DNA of 64,000 bases from Hericium rajendrae (Eukaryota > Basidiomycota > Agaricomycetes > Russulales > Hericiaceae): positions 434,001 to 498,000 of the forward strand of contig CM065892.1 of assembly GCA_033439255.1 (NCBI GenBank). Reading direction: 5' to 3'. Each line of letters starts with the position of its first letter. Position 1 is the stretch's first letter. The position numbers and the translations under genes are program-made. Below are positions 44,396 through 56,800 of this stretch, piece after piece. The notes below the pieces were generated by a model that saw only the letters and a program-made list of their open reading frames with translations, was not told the DNA's origin and did no database searches.

Positions 44396-44691
44396 GGGAC
44401 GTACCGGGATTCAGAAAAGTAATGCGCTGGCGGGGAAGTCGAGGCGGTGAGATGGACGGGAGCGCGCAGACTCGAGAGCATGGCACCGTGAGAATTACAT
44501 CCTTATTGGATGGTTGCGATCATTATGCAGCAAGTACAGTACATCAGGCTCGCGCCCCTTCGGACTGGATGAACAGACAAGCTCTAGAACTTCTTCGTAC
44601 GGCGATACATCAAGCCATGTGGCCTGCGTAAAAAAACGCATGAGAGGAGAGGGAGCAATGGTTGGGAGCTGGAGTTTTGAACAAGCTGGCT
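44396..44691. promoter_or_regulatory. left remnant of the ArfGAP/velB divergent intergenic region
   Basis: 296 bp between the ArfGAP start codon and the left target-site duplication of the transposon nest. Before insertion it joined the sequence at 57618. Confidence 0.5.
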
Positions 44692-44699
44692 GGCCAGGG
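44692..44699. repeat. target-site duplication 1, left copy (GGCCAGGG)
   Basis: Eight bases directly before the terminal repeat at 44700. They are identical to 57610-57617 after the other end of the nest. Confidence 0.9.
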
Positions 44700-44733
44700 A
44701 GGCCCCCTGAAGCTCTTATGTATGGTTCCCGGC
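44700..44733 (+). repeat. 5' terminal repeat tip of element 1 with first copy of target duplication 2
   Basis: 34 bp: the T-variant of the terminal repeat (AGGCCCCCTGAAGCTCTT...) ending in TTCCCGGC at 44726-44733. The same 34 bp recur at 51159-51192 in the centre of the palindrome. Confidence 0.9.
44726..44733. repeat. target-site duplication 2, left copy (TTCCCGGC)
   Basis: The last eight bases of the separated 5' tip. The second copy is 51185-51192, on the other side of the inserted inverted element. Confidence 0.85.
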
Positions 44734-44968
44734 AGGCCCCCTGAAGCTCCTATGTATGGTTCCCGGTCGGAGGGGCCCGAATCTCCCCTAAAATCCCCAA
44801 CGTTTCGGGGTGAAATCCCCTAGTTTCGGGAAGGAATATATTTTTTTCTCATTTTTTCCGTGCTCCGTCGCAGCTGTTCCCGCCCACTGCCAAATACTAA
44901 GTAACTCAATACATACAGACTAAACCGATACATGAATGGATTCATCACGTCTCTGTATAAAATTTCGT

Positions 44969-47900
44969 TTACTCTTCCAAGATTGCATGAACACTCGATT
45001 GAGCAAGAAGTCCCCATCTCGATGCCGCAGTCTCTGTCAGTTGCACGAAGTTGCGTTGTATGCTGCTTTGGAACACCTTTGCTCCTAAGTTGTAAAGAAG
45101 GTCTGATGCCCTCGCATGCGTGAAGAGGACATATTGGTCATCCATACAAGAAAACGCGGGTGTCGGTGATGGCTTGGAGTTGTTCTTGGGGCGCAAATCA
45201 CTGCTTCGAATCTCTCCGCGACTCTGCGCTCACTGTGAGCATGCCAGTTGACAATAACGAAGTGGCATAAGACTTACATGAGTCAAAGGAAGGTACACAC
45301 GGAGCGCTAAGTAGGATAGACCAGCTGATGTGTTGACGGTATCAACTGACCCGTGTCGATGACACGCACCCTGCTTGTACAAGTCGAGTACTTCACCGAT
45401 ATAGAAGCGACAGCCTTCTGCTGTCTTGCTGCGCATGATGACGAAGTTATCACGGCAGAGAATGTTGATGGCATTGATGTTCTTCTCAAGTAGATTTGGA
45501 ACGAAGTCTACAATCGTAAGAAGCCAAGTATCAGCCTGCTTATTGTCGATGCAGAACCAGGCCGACACGCACCTTTCAAGTACAGTGATACCCGCTTCAA
45601 TGTCTGCGCCCCTTGCCAATGGAGTTCACGATCTGTCTTCGGCTTCCGCATCTCGGGATCAAGATCCTGAGCGAGACGGACTAGATGAGAACCCTCGCGG
45701 GCAGATAGCTTTGCTCCGGTACCAGCGGCCTTGATTTCGTTCTCTGTAGCGGTGATGGCTGCCTCAAACTTTGGATCGAGCATGATTGTCCGTTGTGACT
45801 TCACGCTCGTCCGTGACTGATGGCTTTGACGAGCATCCAAAACATTTTGAAGAATGAGCTGCCCACCAGTAACAAAAGTGCTTGACGACGAGGGCAACGA
45901 GATGCTTGAAATCATCTGTGGAGTGGGTAGCTCCACCTTTGAAAGCGCGCTGTCAGGAATGCCATCTCCGACTGCAGCATCATCAGCATCGCGAGCATCA
46001 AGAAGTGCCGAGTCTCTGGCCGCGTCTGCTGCAACTATAGCGACTGTCTCAGCGAGATCCCAAGATGCCGATGAGGGCTCAGAGCCGATAGCGCTTTCGT
46101 CGATCTCGTCCTCTGTTCCTTCCCCGAGTGCATTATCAGGCTCCAGATTAACTGACACTGCCAACTTGCCTGGCTTAGGAGGACCACTGAGTGGAATAAG
46201 CTGAAAGGGAAGAGGAGGGATGGCCATCGATAAGAAATCTTCAGAGAGCGACGAAGCCTCCAGATATCCTGTCTCTACCAATGCATCGAGCTCAGCTATG
46301 GTTAGGCGCACACAGGCACCAGCCAGTTCCTCATGAGTAAGCGGGGAATTGTCGAAGTCGAAGACATAGCCAGCGCGTGAAGTTCTTTCCTTCTTCTCGT
46401 CAAATTTCCCAGACAGGAGAATCCGTTGTCTGATCATGACATGCTTGACGAGAGCTAAGAACTGGGAATAGGTGAAGTTCGGGAGCATAGTTCTTGCAAG
46501 CCCGAAGAAATGCTCGACGTACTCGGTCCCAAGAAGCCACGGGCAGAACGGAATGTTGGGATAATATTTGGTATATATGAGGGCCAGCGCAATTAGAGTA
46601 TCGCATAGCCGGTTGAATATGTTGAAGCTTGGAGCAGAAATAAAAGAGCGCGCAGTCGAGTAAAGGTCTGGATATCGTGCAGCGAGTGTCGTGATGTGAG
46701 ATCGCCAGATGTGAAGGAAGAAGCGGGCACGTAGCGCCGCAATAAGTCGAGCGCGTATGTCAAGTCTGCGATTCAACCATGCATCATATAGTTCACCTAA
46801 TGATCCTGTTAATATGGAGAGATTCTTTCATGTCCCAGCCATGAAGAACTCACCAAAAATGAAAAGATAGGCAAATAAACCTCGGAATTTCTCGTGAACG
46901 TGTACCTCCCCATCCTCCTCGTACGTAGTAGCGAGGAGTGTCTGATAATGAAATATTCTCCGCGCTGCGCCATCGTCTTGTTTATCGACATTCTGAACAT
47001 CAGCAAGTTGAAGTCCGGCACGACCTGTCTTGTACACTTCAACAAGCGTGTTGTTGACGACAAAAGAGTTGCCGAAACTGGCATTATGCGTGCCATGTTG
47101 AGGCTGATTTCGTCCTGTTTTCATGGCGTGTGAAGGGTCTGTAATGGATACAAGTGGGCCAGTCTTTGAGAACACGACAGCCTTAATAAAGATACCATAT
47201 GCCGCATTTTCGTAGACCATAGGCGGGCGATCTGACTTCTCAGAGTCCATCAAGACTTGGGCTGCAAGTTCTGATGCTGCTCCATCGGCAGCAAATGAGA
47301 CAATTGGCAACCCCAGCTGAGCAGCCATGCGTAAAATCTGCATGTGCAGGTCATGAATACCAGAGGCGGTGTCAGACCCCGTAGTGGGAAGGAGGGCGAT
47401 GACAGTAGGCGGGACTTCAGGAAGAGGAATCTATCATTACATTAAATTCAGTACTGATATGAACACTTTGAATAGGTTTTACCTTAGCTAGGATCGCACG
47501 AACTTGAGAAGCGACAGATTTCGACGACTTGATCTTGTCTACAATTTTGTTGACATCTTTCGAGTTCTGGACCGCACATTCTTCGAGTGGAAGAGTTGAC
47601 CCAAGAACATGCCCGGCACCAAAGCTAGTTGAGTACGCTAGCCGTAGACGGACTTTTGTACAGTCGCCTGCAACAGCGATCGGACCGGAAAATGCGACAG
47701 CATCAACAAAGCGCTTGACACGGGCCATGTTTTCGAAGACAAGAGCGGGGTTTTGCAAAGCATCGCTTGACTTCGCCACTAGTGTTCTAAAGACAGCGCG
47801 GCATCAGAAAACCATATAGAGATTTTAACGAACACGTACTGTAAGTGGCGAGAAGATGGGCCACAAATCTGCGCGGTCACGATGGCATACTGGCGGGAGG

Positions 47901-48526
47901 AGTTTTGGCCATAAGATCGAAGAAGGGTCATGAAATTCAGGTAGTTCTCAGGGTAGCGCTGGCCATACTTCAGGTTTGTGTTGGAGCTACTGAGTCGTCG
48001 AACGCGGTCTGCAAGGACATCACAGATTTCGACAAAGGTCTTATGGCCCTGTAGCTTTCCGTCGATGGCGTACTTGTAGAGCGTTAAGAAGCAGTCTGTA
48101 TTTCGATCCCGCTCCAGATGATTCAGTATATCTTGGACTAGAGGGTCTTTGAGTTGTGTCTTGAGACTGCGGCCCTCGTGATCGCGAAATGTGTATGAAG
48201 CGTACTTGACCCGGTTAGCATGAATCTTTCTCTGCTCTTCAGGCGGGAGTGTGGACTCGAGAATTTTCTTGACGGAATGATTTGGGCTGTCAGAAGCTGG
48301 GTGTAATGTAACAAAAACGACTCACTCTGTGCACGGCGTCTTTGAAAGAAGGGTCCCGAGCCACTTTGCCACAGGCATCGCAAACTTGCGAGCGATTGAT
48401 GGTCAAACGCTGACAAACTGTCGATCTCGCTGTTCTGTTCTCGTAGTCCACCTCCCAGCGTGCAAAGGCCTTCAAGTTCCCATCCATTTTCTTGTGCTCC
48501 GTAGCCGTCCAGTATCTATGAGGCAC
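44969..48526 (-). CDS. transposase part, inner copy (RNase-H-like, P/hAT-like motifs)
   Basis: Mirror image of 53817-57374, where the domains and exons are described. It is identical in translation over the exons compared. The single base difference to the other copy (44984) is silent in this frame (Ala codon GCA against GCG near the C terminus). It carries the same frame break near 48325. It reads towards the ArfGAP gene, its stop being about 575 bp from that gene's start. Confidence 0.75.
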
Positions 48527-50901
48527 TCAAGAATTGCCATCATTAGGAATCTTTGGCCCCACGTCTGCTAGTGCACCCTCGTCAGCGCTACCAGCATCCG
48601 AATCGCTATCACCCTCCGACTCCGAGTCAGCATCGGCAGAATGAGACGCTTTCAGCTCGCCACGCTGAAGAGGGAAAGGCTTGTAAGGAAATAGCTGGCG
48701 TGCAACCTGCGCCCTTAACTTGGGCGCAACACCGCCTAAGCTCCGAGTTTGTGTTCTCAGCACATACTCTTCATACTTGCTTCCCGTCAGACCTTGGCAA
48801 GGTGTCTGTGGTGCTGTCTCGACAGATGCAGGTATGGGTTTGCCTTCACGTTCTCGTCCGTTGGTTCTGGATGATGATGATTTTGCGTTCAGATGCAGAA
48901 GTATGGAAGATTCCTAGGTACGTTGATCGTCAGCGAGTATTCAAATTTCCTGGTAGTGATTCTGCTAACTTACCGTCTTGACCGCCCTTACCACATATTT
49001 ATTCCTGATGCTTGGATCCTCAACCACGGGCAGATGAGTCGGCTCGCTCGTATCAGCGTCACCAGTCGTGGTCTTCGGCTTGAAGAATGACATGATCGAG
49101 CGATCCGATGCCGACTGTTAATTGTCCAGTGTAAGCAAGGATTCTCACTGGGTGATATCATGTACTCACACCCAGCAATCTAGGCCGCTTCTCCATAACA
49201 CGTTTATTGATTACGCCGGTAATTCCTTTGCACCTTTGCTTATGAACCTCCCAGTTTTTCTGATCGTATTTGCGCTTGGACTCCAGTTTGATCCATTTAT
49301 GACAGGCATTGCAGAGGACACGATCAGGCTCCACTTTCTCCGTCCAGGTATCTTGTTCCAGCTTTTCTTGTCGCTCGCCATCGCTAAGCCTTTTGGCTCT
49401 TGTTCCACGCGCCGCTTTGGATCTCACGGCAGTGACTTTCTCATCGTCCGTATTACAATCTTCCTCTGCATCTACCTGTACGTCCTTCTCAATCTCCTTC
49501 AAGCTCGTCTTGACCCTCTTTAACCTAAACAATACATAAGCACACAGACTAGGACATGAATGCAAAGCCTGACATACAGGCGCTTTCCCGTGGTGAGCAC
49601 CGATCGCCCGCTGATAGAAGATGAGTCAGAATTGTGGTCGCTGCTGTGCGTCTGCAATGCTGCAGCTGACGATGATATCGCTGATTCTGTGGGCTCATCG
49701 GATACCTTGTCGCACCTAGGACATAATGTTATCGTCAACTACTGTGCAGCGGATTGTAGAAAGCATCTCACATTTCGGTGTTCAAGTCGGGATTGGGTGT
49801 TGGCAGCCATTCTGAGTCGCCGGTGTAGTCTTCATCCTCGTCTCCAGCTGCAGCTTCAAGTGATGGTGACCGCGCCCGCTTCGATAGGTTCCCATCCTTG
49901 GGATAGTATCGCGTAACTCTGGTCAGTAGCATATTGTATTAGCGCGGCCCTTTGCTGATGAAAGATGACTTACTGTACTTGTACCATCGCTCGCATCGCT
50001 TCTTCACGAATGTCCTCTTTGCGACTGTTCGTGCAGCTCTCAAAATTGAACCCGGCGCGGGCAAATGCCTGCATGGCCATCATGACGAAAAGGCCACACG
50101 ACCATGAATCGCACTGGCGCTCTGACGGCGGCGGGCTATACAATCTGCTGCTCCATTTGTCGCCTTCCCAGTCGACACCTGGGAGACTGAGAGCGCAACG
50201 TATGGCGCCCACAACACGTTTAGACAGCTGCATAGGTAATTAATCATCAATCTGGCTGTACTTTCGTCTGCGCACTTACCGGCGCTGCCCATCTAGCCGA
50301 TTTGAACGCGGGCCCAAGACTATCGAAAATACCAATACTCTTTGCTTCGAAGTCGATAATGCTGAACACCCAGTGCAGCGGCTGTCCTCCGCAAAGCGGG
50401 AAACACCAGTATCGATGATTTGGTATTGCTGTTATGCCTTGTGGGCACTTCAATGTACGTGAGTTCACTTGTCGGCGATGTATAAACTGTACTCACTGCG
50501 GCATTAACGTGTACCTCAATCGTGCCTACAGCCCGAACGTTCTTCACCTTGCCCGCGGCAAGGGGTCCTAACCAGGAGGAGAAATACAAGAAATCTGTTT
50601 GGCCTCGGCACTTTTCTTGAACAAGTGCAGCAAATACATTCATACAAGTGCTCGCGATCTTAAGTTGATTTTTCGCATGGGTTGCAAGAGGGTATAGGTC
50701 AGTGTAATCAAATTCTATGTTACGAATCTGGCGGATGTGTGAATCTTGTATCAAGGCCGATAGTCCCGCAGGATCTAAAGGCATAGCTGATAAGTTTAGG
50801 TCTGCGCGTGTCGCTGAGGGGAGGTGGGAAGCAGGCGAGAAGTGGGCGGGGACGATTCGAAATCTGTCTCTCATTTCTCTATCATTACTGAGCCTTGGCA
50901 T
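48527..50901 (-). CDS. Ulp1-like protease and zinc-finger part, inner copy
   Basis: Mirror image of 51442-53816, with the same exons and the same TGA (complement of 48527-48529). All domain statements for that copy apply. Its start (50901) lies 541 bp from the start of the other copy, so the two genes are divergent around the palindrome centre and share mirrored 5' regions. Confidence 0.75.
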
Positions 50902-51158
50902 CTCTGAGGGATTCGCATACGGGGCTCCTGCAGTGACAGCGTGCTGAGCAGCGCCGCATCGAGCAGCACATCGAGCAACACTCGGGCTGTCTGATGAAGA
51001 TTGGTTCTGCCTGCACCGAAGTAGCTAAAGTCTTGCCTTAAGCGGCCTGAAATCCGCTACATGACCGGGAAAGTAGACCGTTATCTGGGCCCTAAATCCC
51101 CTACTTTCGGGAGGAAAAATCCAAAATTTCGCCCCCAATTCCCCTACTGAGCCGGGAA

Positions 51159-51184
51159 AGGCCCCCTGAAGCTCTTATGTATGG
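51159..51184 (+). repeat. 26-bp spacer at the palindrome centre (inverted terminal tip)
   Basis: Identical to the outer 26 bases of the 5' terminal repeat (44700-44725). A simple nested insertion predicts the reverse complement at this place. Being flanked by perfect inverted repeats, it can flip without any other change. Confidence 0.85.
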
Positions 51185-51192
51185 TTCCCGGC
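51185..51192. repeat. target-site duplication 2, right copy (TTCCCGGC)
   Basis: Continues directly into the body of element 1 at 51193 (TCAGTAGGGG). It matches 44726-44733. Confidence 0.85.
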
Positions 51193-51441
51193 TCAGTAGG
51201 GGAATTGGGGGCGAAATTTTGGATTTTTCCTCCCGAAAGTAGGGGATTTAGGGCCCAGATAACGGTCTACTTTCCCGGTCATGTAGCGGATTTCAGGCCG
51301 CTTAAGGCAAGACTTTAGCTACTTCGGTGCAGGCAGAACCAATCTTCATCAGACAGCCCGAGTGTTGCTCGATGTGCTGCTCGATGCGGCGCTGCTCAGC
51401 ACGCTGTCACTGCAGGAGCCCCGTATGCGAATCCCTCAGAG

Positions 51442-53816
51442 ATGCCAAGGCTCAGTAATGATAGAGAAATGAGAGACAGATTTCGAATCGTCCCCGCCCA
51501 CTTCTCGCCTGCTTCCCACCTCCCCTCAGCGACACGCGCAGACCTAAACTTATCAGCTATGCCTTTAGATCCTGCGGGACTATCGGCCTTGATACAAGAT
51601 TCACACATCCGCCAGATTCGTAACATAGAATTTGATTACACTGACCTATACCCTCTTGCAACCCATGCGAAAAATCAACTTAAGATCGCGAGCACTTGTA
51701 TGAATGTATTTGCTGCACTTGTTCAAGAAAAGTGCCGAGGCCAAACAGATTTCTTGTATTTCTCCTCCTGGTTAGGACCCCTTGCCGCGGGCAAGGTGAA
51801 GAACGTTCGGGCTGTAGGCACGATTGAGGTACACGTTAATGCCGCAGTGAGTACAGTTTATACATCGCCGACAAGTGAACTCACGTACATTGAAGTGCCC
51901 ACAAGGCATAACAGCAATACCAAATCATCGATACTGGTGTTTCCCGCTTTGCGGAGGACAGCCGCTGCACTGGGTGTTCAGCATTATCGACTTCGAAGCA
52001 AAGAGTATTGGTATTTTCGATAGTCTTGGGCCCGCGTTCAAATCGGCTAGATGGGCAGCGCCGGTAAGTGCGCAGACGAAAGTACAGCCAGATTGATGAT
52101 TAATTACCTATGCAGCTGTCTAAACGTGTTGTGGGCGCCATACGTTGCGCTCTCAGTCTCCCAGGTGTCGACTGGGAAGGCGACAAATGGAGCAGCAGAT
52201 TGTATAGCCCGCCGCCGTCAGAGCGCCAGTGCGATTCATGGTCGTGTGGCCTTTTCGTCATGATGGCCATGCAGGCATTTGCCCGCGCCGGGTTCAATTT
52301 TGAGAGCTGCACGAACAGTCGCAAAGAGGACATTCGTGAAGAAGCGATGCGAGCGATGGTACAAGTACAGTAAGTCATCTTTCATCAGCAAAGGGCCGCG
52401 CTAATACAATATGCTACTGACCAGAGTTACGCGATACTATCCCAAGGATGGGAACCTATCGAAGCGGGCGCGGTCACCATCACTTGAAGCTGCAGCTGGA
52501 GACGAGGATGAAGACTACACCGGCGACTCAGAATGGCTGCCAACACCCAATCCCGACTTGAACACCGAAATGTGAGATGCTTTCTACAATCCGCTGCACA
52601 GTAGTTGACGATAACATTATGTCCTAGGTGCGACAAGGTATCCGATGAGCCCACAGAATCAGCGATATCATCGTCAGCTGCAGCATTGCAGACGCACAGC
52701 AGCGACCACAATTCTGACTCATCTTCTATCAGCGGGCGATCGGTGCTCACCACGGGAAAGCGCCTGTATGTCAGGCTTTGCATTCATGTCCTAGTCTGTG
52801 TGCTTATGTATTGTTTAGGTTAAAGAGGGTCAAGACGAGCTTGAAGGAGATTGAGAAGGACGTACAGGTAGATGCAGAGGAAGATTGTAATACGGACGAT
52901 GAGAAAGTCACTGCCGTGAGATCCAAAGCGGCGCGTGGAACAAGAGCCAAAAGGCTTAGCGATGGCGAGCGACAAGAAAAGCTGGAACAAGATACCTGGA
53001 CGGAGAAAGTGGAGCCTGATCGTGTCCTCTGCAATGCCTGTCATAAATGGATCAAACTGGAGTCCAAGCGCAAATACGATCAGAAAAACTGGGAGGTTCA
53101 TAAGCAAAGGTGCAAAGGAATTACCGGCGTAATCAATAAACGTGTTATGGAGAAGCGGCCTAGATTGCTGGGTGTGAGTACATGATATCACCCAGTGAGA
53201 ATCCTTGCTTACACTGGACAATTAACAGTCGGCATCGGATCGCTCGATCATGTCATTCTTCAAGCCGAAGACCACGACTGGTGACGCTGATACGAGCGAG
53301 CCGACTCATCTGCCCGTGGTTGAGGATCCAAGCATCAGGAATAAATATGTGGTAAGGGCGGTCAAGACGGTAAGTTAGCAGAATCACTACCAGGAAATTT
53401 GAATACTCGCTGACGATCAACGTACCTAGGAATCTTCCATACTTCTGCATCTGAACGCAAAATCATCATCATCCAGAACCAACGGACGAGAACGTGAAGG
53501 CAAACCCATACCTGCATCTGTCGAGACAGCACCACAGACACCTTGCCAAGGTCTGACGGGAAGCAAGTATGAAGAGTATGTGCTGAGAACACAAACTCGG
53601 AGCTTAGGCGGTGTTGCGCCCAAGTTAAGGGCGCAGGTTGCACGCCAGCTATTTCCTTACAAGCCTTTCCCTCTTCAGCGTGGCGAGCTGAAAGCGTCTC
53701 ATTCTGCCGATGCTGACTCGGAGTCGGAGGGTGATAGCGATTCGGATGCTGGTAGCGCTGACGAGGGTGCACTAGCAGACGTGGGGCCAAAGATTCCTAA
53801 TGATGGCAATTCTTGA
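51442..53816 (+). CDS. Ulp1-like cysteine protease with C2HC zinc finger, outer copy
   Basis: Eight exons joined in phase: 51442-51846, 51896-52063, 52116-52369, 52425-52571, 52628-52765, 52819-53173, 53229-53369, 53430-53816; 664 residues to TGA. The N-terminal part ends in the Ulp1/C48 peptidase core. The triad is spread over two exons: His in PLHWVFSIIDF (51968), Asp in GIFDSLG (52019), Gln and Cys in QCDSWSCGLFVM (52227 and 52245). Such enzymes cut SUMO or related modifiers. Downstream, a C2HC zinc finger (LCNACHKWI ... WEVHKQRC) and an acidic region follow. The frame continues directly past the TGA into the transposase part, so this is probably the N-terminal half of one fusion protein rather than a separate gene. 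The ATG at 51442 is the first in this frame; a stop lies at 51316. Confidence 0.8.
53814..53816 (+). other. in-frame TGA between protease and transposase parts
   Basis: The codon separates DGNS from VPHRYW in one otherwise open frame. The same stop is in the other copy (complement of 48527-48529). A CGA to TGA change at a CpG would produce it. Confidence 0.7.
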
Positions 53817-56800
53817 GTGCCTCATAGATACTGGACGGCTACGGAGCACAAGAAAATGGATGGGAACTTGAAGGCCTTTGCACGCTGGGAGGTGGACTAC
53901 GAGAACAGAACAGCGAGATCGACAGTTTGTCAGCGTTTGACCATCAATCGCTCGCAAGTTTGCGATGCCTGTGGCAAAGTGGCTCGGGACCCTTCTTTCA
54001 AAGACGCCGTGCACAGAGTGAGTCGTTTTTGTTACATTACACCCAGCTTCTGACAGCCCAAATCATTCCGTCAAGAAAATTCTCGAGTCCACACTCCCGC
54101 CTGAAGAGCAGAGAAAGATTCATGCTAACCGGGTCAAGTACGCTTCATACACATTTCGCGATCACGAGGGCCGCAGTCTCAAGACACAACTCAAAGACCC
54201 TCTAGTCCAAGATATACTGAATCATCTGGAGCGGGATCGAAATACAGACTGCTTCTTAACGCTCTACAAGTACGCCATCGACGGAAAGCTACAGGGCCAT
54301 AAGACCTTTGTCGAAATCTGTGATGTCCTTGCAGACCGCGTTCGACGACTCAGTAGCTCCAACACAAACCTGAAGTATGGCCAGCGCTACCCTGAGAACT
54401 ACCTGAATTTCATGACCCTTCTTCGATCTTATGGCCAAAACTCCTCCCGCCAGTATGCCATCGTGACCGCGCAGATTTGTGGCCCATCTTCTCGCCACTT
54501 ACAGTACGTGTTCGTTAAAATCTCTATATGGTTTTCTGATGCCGCGCTGTCTTTAGAACACTAGTGGCGAAGTCAAGCGATGCTTTGCAAAACCCCGCTC
54601 TTGTCTTCGAAAACATGGCCCGTGTCAAGCGCTTTGTTGATGCTGTCGCATTTTCCGGTCCGATCGCTGTTGCAGGCGACTGTACAAAAGTCCGTCTACG
54701 GCTAGCGTACTCAACTAGCTTTGGTGCCGGGCATGTTCTTGGGTCAACTCTTCCACTCGAAGAATGTGCGGTCCAGAACTCGAAAGATGTCAACAAAATT
54801 GTAGACAAGATCAAGTCGTCGAAATCTGTCGCTTCTCAAGTTCGTGCGATCCTAGCTAAGGTAAAACCTATTCAAAGTGTTCATATCAGTACTGAATTTA
54901 ATGTAATGATAGATTCCTCTTCCTGAAGTCCCGCCTACTGTCATCGCCCTCCTTCCCACTACGGGGTCTGACACCGCCTCTGGTATTCATGACCTGCACA
55001 TGCAGATTTTACGCATGGCTGCTCAGCTGGGGTTGCCAATTGTCTCATTTGCTGCCGATGGAGCAGCATCAGAACTTGCAGCCCAAGTCTTGATGGACTC
55101 TGAGAAGTCAGATCGCCCGCCTATGGTCTACGAAAATGCGGCATATGGTATCTTTATTAAGGCTGTCGTGTTCTCAAAGACTGGCCCACTTGTATCCATT
55201 ACAGACCCTTCACACGCCATGAAAACAGGACGAAATCAGCCTCAACATGGCACGCATAATGCCAGTTTCGGCAACTCTTTTGTCGTCAACAACACGCTTG
55301 TTGAAGTGTACAAGACAGGTCGTGCCGGACTTCAACTTGCTGATGTTCAGAATGTCGATAAACAAGACGATGGCGCAGCGCGGAGAATATTTCATTATCA
55401 GACACTCCTCGCTACTACGTACGAGGAGGATGGGGAGGTACACGTTCACGAGAAATTCCGAGGTTTATTTGCCTATCTTTTCATTTTTGGTGAGTTCTTC
55501 ATGGCTGGGACATGAAAGAATCTCTCCATATTAACAGGATCATTAGGTGAACTATATGATGCATGGTTGAATCGCAGACTTGACATACGCGCTCGACTTA
55601 TTGCGGCGCTACGTGCCCGCTTCTTCCTTCACATCTGGCGATCTCACATCACGACACTCGCTGCACGATATCCAGACCTTTACTCGACTGCGCGCTCTTT
55701 TATTTCTGCTCCAAGCTTCAACATATTCAACCGGCTATGCGATACTCTAATTGCGCTGGCCCTCATATATACCAAATATTATCCCAACATTCCGTTCTGC
55801 CCGTGGCTTCTTGGGACCGAGTACGTCGAGCATTTCTTCGGGCTTGCAAGAACTATGCTCCCGAACTTCACCTATTCCCAGTTCTTAGCTCTCGTCAAGC
55901 ATGTCATGATCAGACAACGGATTCTCCTGTCTGGGAAATTTGACGAGAAGAAGGAAAGAACTTCACGCGCTGGCTATGTCTTCGACTTCGACAATTCCCC
56001 GCTTACTCATGAGGAACTGGCTGGTGCCTGTGTGCGCCTAACCATAGCTGAGCTCGATGCATTGGTAGAGACAGGATATCTGGAGGCTTCGTCGCTCTCT
56101 GAAGATTTCTTATCGATGGCCATCCCTCCTCTTCCCTTTCAGCTTATTCCACTCAGTGGTCCTCCTAAGCCAGGCAAGTTGGCAGTGTCAGTTAATCTGG
56201 AGCCTGATAATGCACTCGGGGAAGGAACAGAGGACGAGATCGACGAAAGCGCTATCGGCTCTGAGCCCTCATCGGCATCTTGGGATCTCGCTGAGACAGT
56301 CGCTATAGTTGCAGCAGACGCGGCCAGAGACTCGGCACTTCTTGATGCTCGCGATGCTGATGATGCTGCAGTCGGAGATGGCATTCCTGACAGCGCGCTT
56401 TCAAAGGTGGAGCTACCCACTCCACAGATGATTTCAAGCATCTCGTTGCCCTCGTCGTCAAGCACTTTTGTTACTGGTGGGCAGCTCATTCTTCAAAATG
56501 TTTTGGATGCTCGTCAAAGCCATCAGTCACGGACGAGCGTGAAGTCACAACGGACAATCATGCTCGATCCAAAGTTTGAGGCAGCCATCACCGCTACAGA
56601 GAACGAAATCAAGGCCGCTGGTACCGGAGCAAAGCTATCTGCCCGCGAGGGTTCTCATCTAGTCCGTCTCGCTCAGGATCTTGATCCCGAGATGCGGAAG
56701 CCGAAGACAGATCGTGAACTCCATTGGCAAGGGGCGCAGACATTGAAGCGGGTATCACTGTACTTGAAAGGTGCGTGTCGGCCTGGTTCTGCATCGACAA

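Larger units (their letters stand above)
44733..51158 (+). repeat. left arm of the 12.9 kb palindrome
   Basis: 6,426 bp that read as the reverse complement of 51185-57610; paired positions always sum to 102343, so the arms differ by no insertion or deletion. The only difference I found is 44984 (T) against 57359 (G, reading C on the other strand). Outside 44733/57610 the match ends at once. Confidence 0.92.
44734..51184 (-). mobile_element. inner DNA transposon (element 2), inverted, inserted into the 5' end of element 1
   Basis: 6,451 bp, exactly the length of element 1. Its 3' terminal repeat is at 44734-44766 (C-variant, AGGCCCCCTGAAGCTCCT...). Its 5' end is at the centre, where the outermost 26 bp (51159-51184) lie in the opposite orientation to that expected. 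It is flanked by TTCCCGGC at 44726-44733 and 51185-51192, an 8-bp duplication of bases 27-34 of element 1. The coding content is the same as element 1, on the minus strand. Confidence 0.87.
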
